In this document: positions 61,174 through 64,000 of the stretch, piece by piece
Numbering within the stretch: the first letter of the stretch is position 1
Layout of the letters: every line of letters begins with the position of its first letter
Origin: Deltaproteobacteria bacterium
GTDB lineage: Bacteria; Myxococcota_A; UBA796; UBA2385
Assembly (NCBI GenBank): GCA_018401435.1
Contig: JAGYJW010000027.1
Coordinates: forward strand, 1-64,000
Direction of reading: 5' to 3'
DNA length: 64,000 nt
The notes under the pieces: model-generated
Told to the model about the DNA's origin: nothing
Databases searched by the model: none
What the model saw: the letters and a program-made list of their open reading frames with translations, nothing else
Made by a program: the position numbers and the translations under genes

Positions 61174-62562
61174 ATGATTCTCGCCCTGCTGCTGGCCTGT
61201 ACCGGCGCCGAAGCGCCGCCCACCCAGCCTTCGCCGCCGCCGACCGCCCCGGCCGAGAAGCAGACCGACGCCTATGACCTCTCCCAGAAGGCCGACCACC
61301 TCAACGTCATCCTCATTGACGTGGACGCCATGCGGGCCGACTTCCTGACGCCGGAGTTCGCCCCCAACCTGGTGAAGCTGGCCGGCGAGTCCATCCAGTT
61401 CACCCAGGCCTCTTCGTCGGCTTCCTGGACGGTGCCGGCCACCATGGCGATGTGGACCGGCCTGTGGCCCAGCCGCCACAAGATCGTCAACAAGCTCACC
61501 CCAGACGCCAGCGGCGAGATGGTCTTCAGCCGCCTCGCAGACGACATCCCCACCTTTCCGGATCTGCTTGTCCAACAAGGTTGGCGGGCGGCGGCCTTTA
61601 CCGGTGGCGCCGGCGTGCAGGCCCGCTTCGGCTATGACCGCGGCTTCGAGACCTACCTCGACGACAAGGTCTTTGGCGGCTTCGACCACAGCCTGCCGCC
61701 GGCCCGCGACTGGGTCGACGCCAACGCCGACGCCCACTTCTTCCTCTTTCTGCACGGCTACGACGCCCACGGCCAGCACCCCCTGCTGGACCAGACTCCC
61801 CGGGAGGCCGTGCCCGGCTACACCGGCACCCTCGACGGCGGCATCGAGGAGCAGGCCCGCTTCCGCGAGCTGGGCCTCGCCGCCATCCAGAAGGCCGGCG
61901 ACCCCCCGCAGCTGGACATGGACCCCGCCGACCTCGACTTCTTGAAGGCCGTCTACGGCGCCAAGATCAAGGAGGCCGACGCCCGTGTGGGTGCCATGAT
62001 CGACCACCTGCGCGCGAGGGGCATCCTGGATCGCAGCATCGTGGTGGTGGTGGCTGATCACGGCGAAGAGTTCGGCGAGCACGGCTATATCGACCATGGC
62101 GCCACCCTCTGCGAGCACCAGCTTCATGTGCCCCTGTTCTTCCGCCTGCCGGGCGGCGAACACCAGGTCATCGACACGCCGGTTCGCACCATCGACCTCT
62201 TCCCCACCGTCTTTGACCTGCTCGGTTATGACCTGCCGGTGGGCATTGACGGGCAGAGCCTGCTGCCGGCCTTCCGGGGCGAGAAGCCCACCCTCGACCT
62301 CTATGCCGAGTCCGACTACCGGCTCTTCGTGCACCTGCGCTCCCTGCGCAAGGGCAGCGCCAAGCTCCTGCTGGACCTCGAAGACGGCGAAAAGCAGCTC
62401 TTCGACCTGGCCAGCGACCCCGCAGAGACGGCGCCCCAGGCCAAGGGCGACGCGCGGGTGCTCTACGAGCTGGAGCAGGGCATCCGCAAGGCCATGTTGG
62501 CGGCCAGCGCCGACCCCCAGTCCTTCCTGGGCGTGCACCAGGAGCCCGTGAAGGTCTACTGA
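61174..62562 (+). CDS. Sulfatase-like (alkaline phosphatase superfamily) lipoprotein hydrolase
   Basis: 462 residues from ATG 61174 with GGAGG upstream. The lipobox LALLLAC lies in the first ten residues. The metal-binding Asp pair is in ILIDVDAMRADFL. The region usually bearing the formylglycine motif C/S-x-P-x-R reads SASWTVPATMAMWTGLWPSRHK, so a Thr (WTVPA) is the likely nucleophile and no formylglycine is needed. Further sites: VVADHGEEFGEHG, and CEHQLHVPLFFR. This points to a phosphodiesterase, phosphatase or phosphotransferase rather than a sulfatase. The leading linker is Pro/Thr-rich. Substrate is unknown. Confidence 0.82.
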   Translation: MILALLLACTGAEAPPTQPSPPPTAPAEKQTDAYDLSQKADHLNVILIDVDAMRADFLTPEFAPNLVKLAGESIQFTQASSSASWTVPATMAMWTGLWPSRHKIVNKLTPDASGEMVFSRLADDIPTFPDLLVQQGWRAAAFTGGAGVQARFGYDRGFETYLDDKVFGGFDHSLPPARDWVDANADAHFFLFLHGYDAHGQHPLLDQTPREAVPGYTGTLDGGIEEQARFRELGLAAIQKAGDPPQLDMDPADLDFLKAVYGAKIKEADARVGAMIDHLRARGILDRSIVVVVADHGEEFGEHGYIDHGATLCEHQLHVPLFFRLPGGEHQVIDTPVRTIDLFPTVFDLLGYDLPVGIDGQSLLPAFRGEKPTLDLYAESDYRLFVHLRSLRKGSAKLLLDLEDGEKQLFDLASDPAETAPQAKGDARVLYELEQGIRKAMLAASADPQSFLGVHQEPVKVY

Positions 62563-62663
62563 CGCCAGGCGCTTTCAAGGTAGACTGATCCACAGGTGGC
62601 AGGTGGGTCGGCGCGGGCCCTCCCCGACCTGCCTGATACACCCGACCGCGCCGAGGAGAAAAC

Positions 62664-64000
62664 GTGGCCTACAAGCCCTCTCTCGACCCGATCCTCTACA
62701 CCACGGCAGCCGAAGACGTCGACCGGCGCTTCATGGCCCAGATGGCAGAGCAGGACGAACGGCCCGTTCCCACCGATGCCAACCTGCCCCGGGTCACCCT
62801 GGTGGTCGGGCCCTCGCCCTTCTCCATGCCCCGCGGTTGGGAATTTTTCCTGACCTCGCCCTATGAAGGCGTCAGCTACATCGGCACCGTGCTGCACAAC
62901 GCCGGCTACGCCGTGCGCATCGTCGATGTGCGCTACGACCCGACGCCCCTGCAGACGGCGGTGGCCGCCTGCCAGCACGACACCGATGTCATCGGGCTCG
63001 CCACCTTCGAGGACAACTACCCCTTCCTCGAGAGCTTCATCGCCGAGGTGAAGTCCGCCCGCCCCGACGTGCCCATCATCCTGGGCGGGTCGCTGGTGAC
63101 CAGCGTGCCCCATGTCTTCATGAACGAGACGAAGGCCGACGTGGCCGTCATCAGCGAGGGGGAGATCACCATCCTCGAGGTGATGGAGAGCTATTCCCGG
63201 GGCGGCTGGTCCAAGGACCTGCCCCAGATCCGCGGCATCTGGTACCGCGACGCCGATGGCCGCCCCCAGTCCACGCCGCCCCGCGGCCAGATGCCCGATC
63301 TGGACTCGCTGCCGGTGATGAACCTCGACCTGTGGCCCCAGTCCCGGGACCCCCGCGGCCTGCAGACCCAGATCATCAGCAGCTATAGCCGCGGCTGCAA
63401 GATGGACTGCAGCTTCTGCTACCGGACCACGCCCCAGGAGCGCGTGAAGTCTCCCCAGAAGCTCAACCGCGAGCTGGCGGTGCTCAAGGCCCGCCATGGC
63501 ATCGACTTCGTCTTCTTCGTGGACCTCACCTTCTCGGCCCACAAGCGCCAGACCCTCGAATACTGCGAGGTCATCGGCCAGCACGACCTGGGCTGGACCT
63601 GCTTGACCCGCAACAGCGACGTGGACGCCGAGGTGGCCAAAGCCATGGCGGGGGCGGGCTGCGACATCGCCCTCTTCGGGGTCGAGTCCCTCACCCCGGC
63701 GGCCCTCAAGCAGGCCCGAAAGGGCAGCACCGAGAATATGGCCAACCGGGCCATGCGCCACTCCTGGGACGCCGGCATGCGCTACGGCGGCCTCACCATC
63801 GTGGGCTTGCCCGGCGAAACGCCCGAAACACTGGACCATATGGCCCAATGGGCCGAGGGCCACCGCAGCATCACCCGGGTCAAGTACCTGTCGGCCATGC
63901 CCGGCACCTCGGTCTACCACCAGGCCCTCGAGTCCGGCATCATCCGCTCCGAGGTCGAGCACCTGCGCTGGCTGAGCGTCGAGCAGGCCCTGGAGCGCGA
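62664..64000 (+). CDS. B12-binding radical SAM protein (C-terminal end beyond window)
   Basis: GTG 62664 with GAGGAG a few bases upstream; 445 codons before the window ends. A cobalamin-binding Rossmann domain at about 40-190 (VSYIGTVLHNAGYAVRIVDVRYD, IGLATFEDNYPFLESFI, IILGGSLVTSVPH, AVISEGEITILEVMES) is followed by the radical SAM barrel. Its cluster motif is SRGCKMDCSFCYRTTP (Cys-x3-Cys-x2-Cys), and GLTIVGLPGETPE and FGVESLTPAALKQARKGST follow. This is the BchE/HpnP-like class that methylates, cyclises or rearranges lipids, hopanoids, bacteriocins or pigments. Which one cannot be said without the end. No maturase partner is nearby in the window. Confidence 0.88.
   Translation, partial: MAYKPSLDPILYTTAAEDVDRRFMAQMAEQDERPVPTDANLPRVTLVVGPSPFSMPRGWEFFLTSPYEGVSYIGTVLHNAGYAVRIVDVRYDPTPLQTAVAACQHDTDVIGLATFEDNYPFLESFIAEVKSARPDVPIILGGSLVTSVPHVFMNETKADVAVISEGEITILEVMESYSRGGWSKDLPQIRGIWYRDADGRPQSTPPRGQMPDLDSLPVMNLDLWPQSRDPRGLQTQIISSYSRGCKMDCSFCYRTTPQERVKSPQKLNRELAVLKARHGIDFVFFVDLTFSAHKRQTLEYCEVIGQHDLGWTCLTRNSDVDAEVAKAMAGAGCDIALFGVESLTPAALKQARKGSTENMANRAMRHSWDAGMRYGGLTIVGLPGETPETLDHMAQWAEGHRSITRVKYLSAMPGTSVYHQALESGIIRSEVEHLRWLSVEQALER

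Overview
The window is very GC-rich, densely coded bacterial chromosome with no rRNA, tRNA, CRISPR array, prophage or insertion sequence that I can recognise. Its gene content points to a Gram-negative of the Myxococcota or an allied former deltaproteobacterial lineage. This is an inference from style: many short-signal lipoproteins with Asp/Thr/Ala-rich linkers, a Hanks-type Ser/Thr kinase, a pseudokinase-PP2C fusion, an FHA-sigma54 activator, Tat-exported DUF1501 proteins beside c-type cytochrome lipoproteins, and RND/TolC/HtrA envelope genes. Genes are tightly packed. ATGA, GTGA, TTGA and TGATG stop/start overlaps are the rule, and these overlaps decide most of the start codons chosen here.
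Layout. 0-12 kb: TVP38-like membrane protein, an odd spermidine-synthase-like/sugar-dehydrogenase fusion, a group of an HTTM protein, its partner and an Ig-repeat protein, an HtrA protease, a metallophosphoesterase and a penicillin-acylase-type lipoprotein. 11.6-21 kb: a complete RND efflux operon (adaptor, two different pumps, TolC). 21-31 kb: LURP-one-like protein, methylmalonyl-CoA epimerase and NagZ with two small exported proteins, a lipoprotein esterase, a Ser/Thr kinase, a sulfatase-modifying-factor-like lipoprotein, a rhodanese and a PlsC-like acyltransferase. 31-37 kb: a back-to-back cluster of polytopic glycosyltransferase-like proteins plus a thioredoxin-fold protein. 37-44 kb: FHA-sigma54 activator, Tgt, pseudokinase-PP2C, a cysteine-less redoxin and a CCA-adding/poly(A) polymerase. 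44-51 kb: a six-gene secretory operon in which a lipoprotein/cytochrome gene pair occurs twice around a DUF1501 gene. 51-56.5 kb: a dlt-like envelope acylation operon. 56.5-64 kb: polytopic membrane protein, TPR-GGDEF cyclase, sulfatase-like lipoprotein and a B12-radical SAM protein running off the end.
The most interesting block is the dlt-like operon (about 51.4-56.4 kb, minus strand). Its order is non-heme iron oxygenase (HxE type), DltD-like SGNH protein, a 55-residue DltX-like microprotein ending in FRYQAY, DltB-like MBOAT, DltA-like adenylating enzyme, and DltC-like carrier. By analogy with Gram-positive D-alanylation it would activate a small acid, move it across the membrane and attach it to an envelope polymer. 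The oxygenase suggests the acyl group or the polymer is hydroxylated.
A caution for every reader: several genes are broken by single-base shifts whose reading continues sensibly in another frame (kinase about 26.8 kb, glycosyltransferases about 34.0 and 35.9-36.1 kb, adenylating enzyme 51.7-53.1 kb, membrane protein about 57.04 kb, GGDEF protein about 59.46 kb, probably the acylase 3' end about 8.5 kb). This looks more like indel errors in the consensus than true decay. Gaps between genes are all under 300 bases; apart from the promoter and repeats listed, I see nothing convincing in them.
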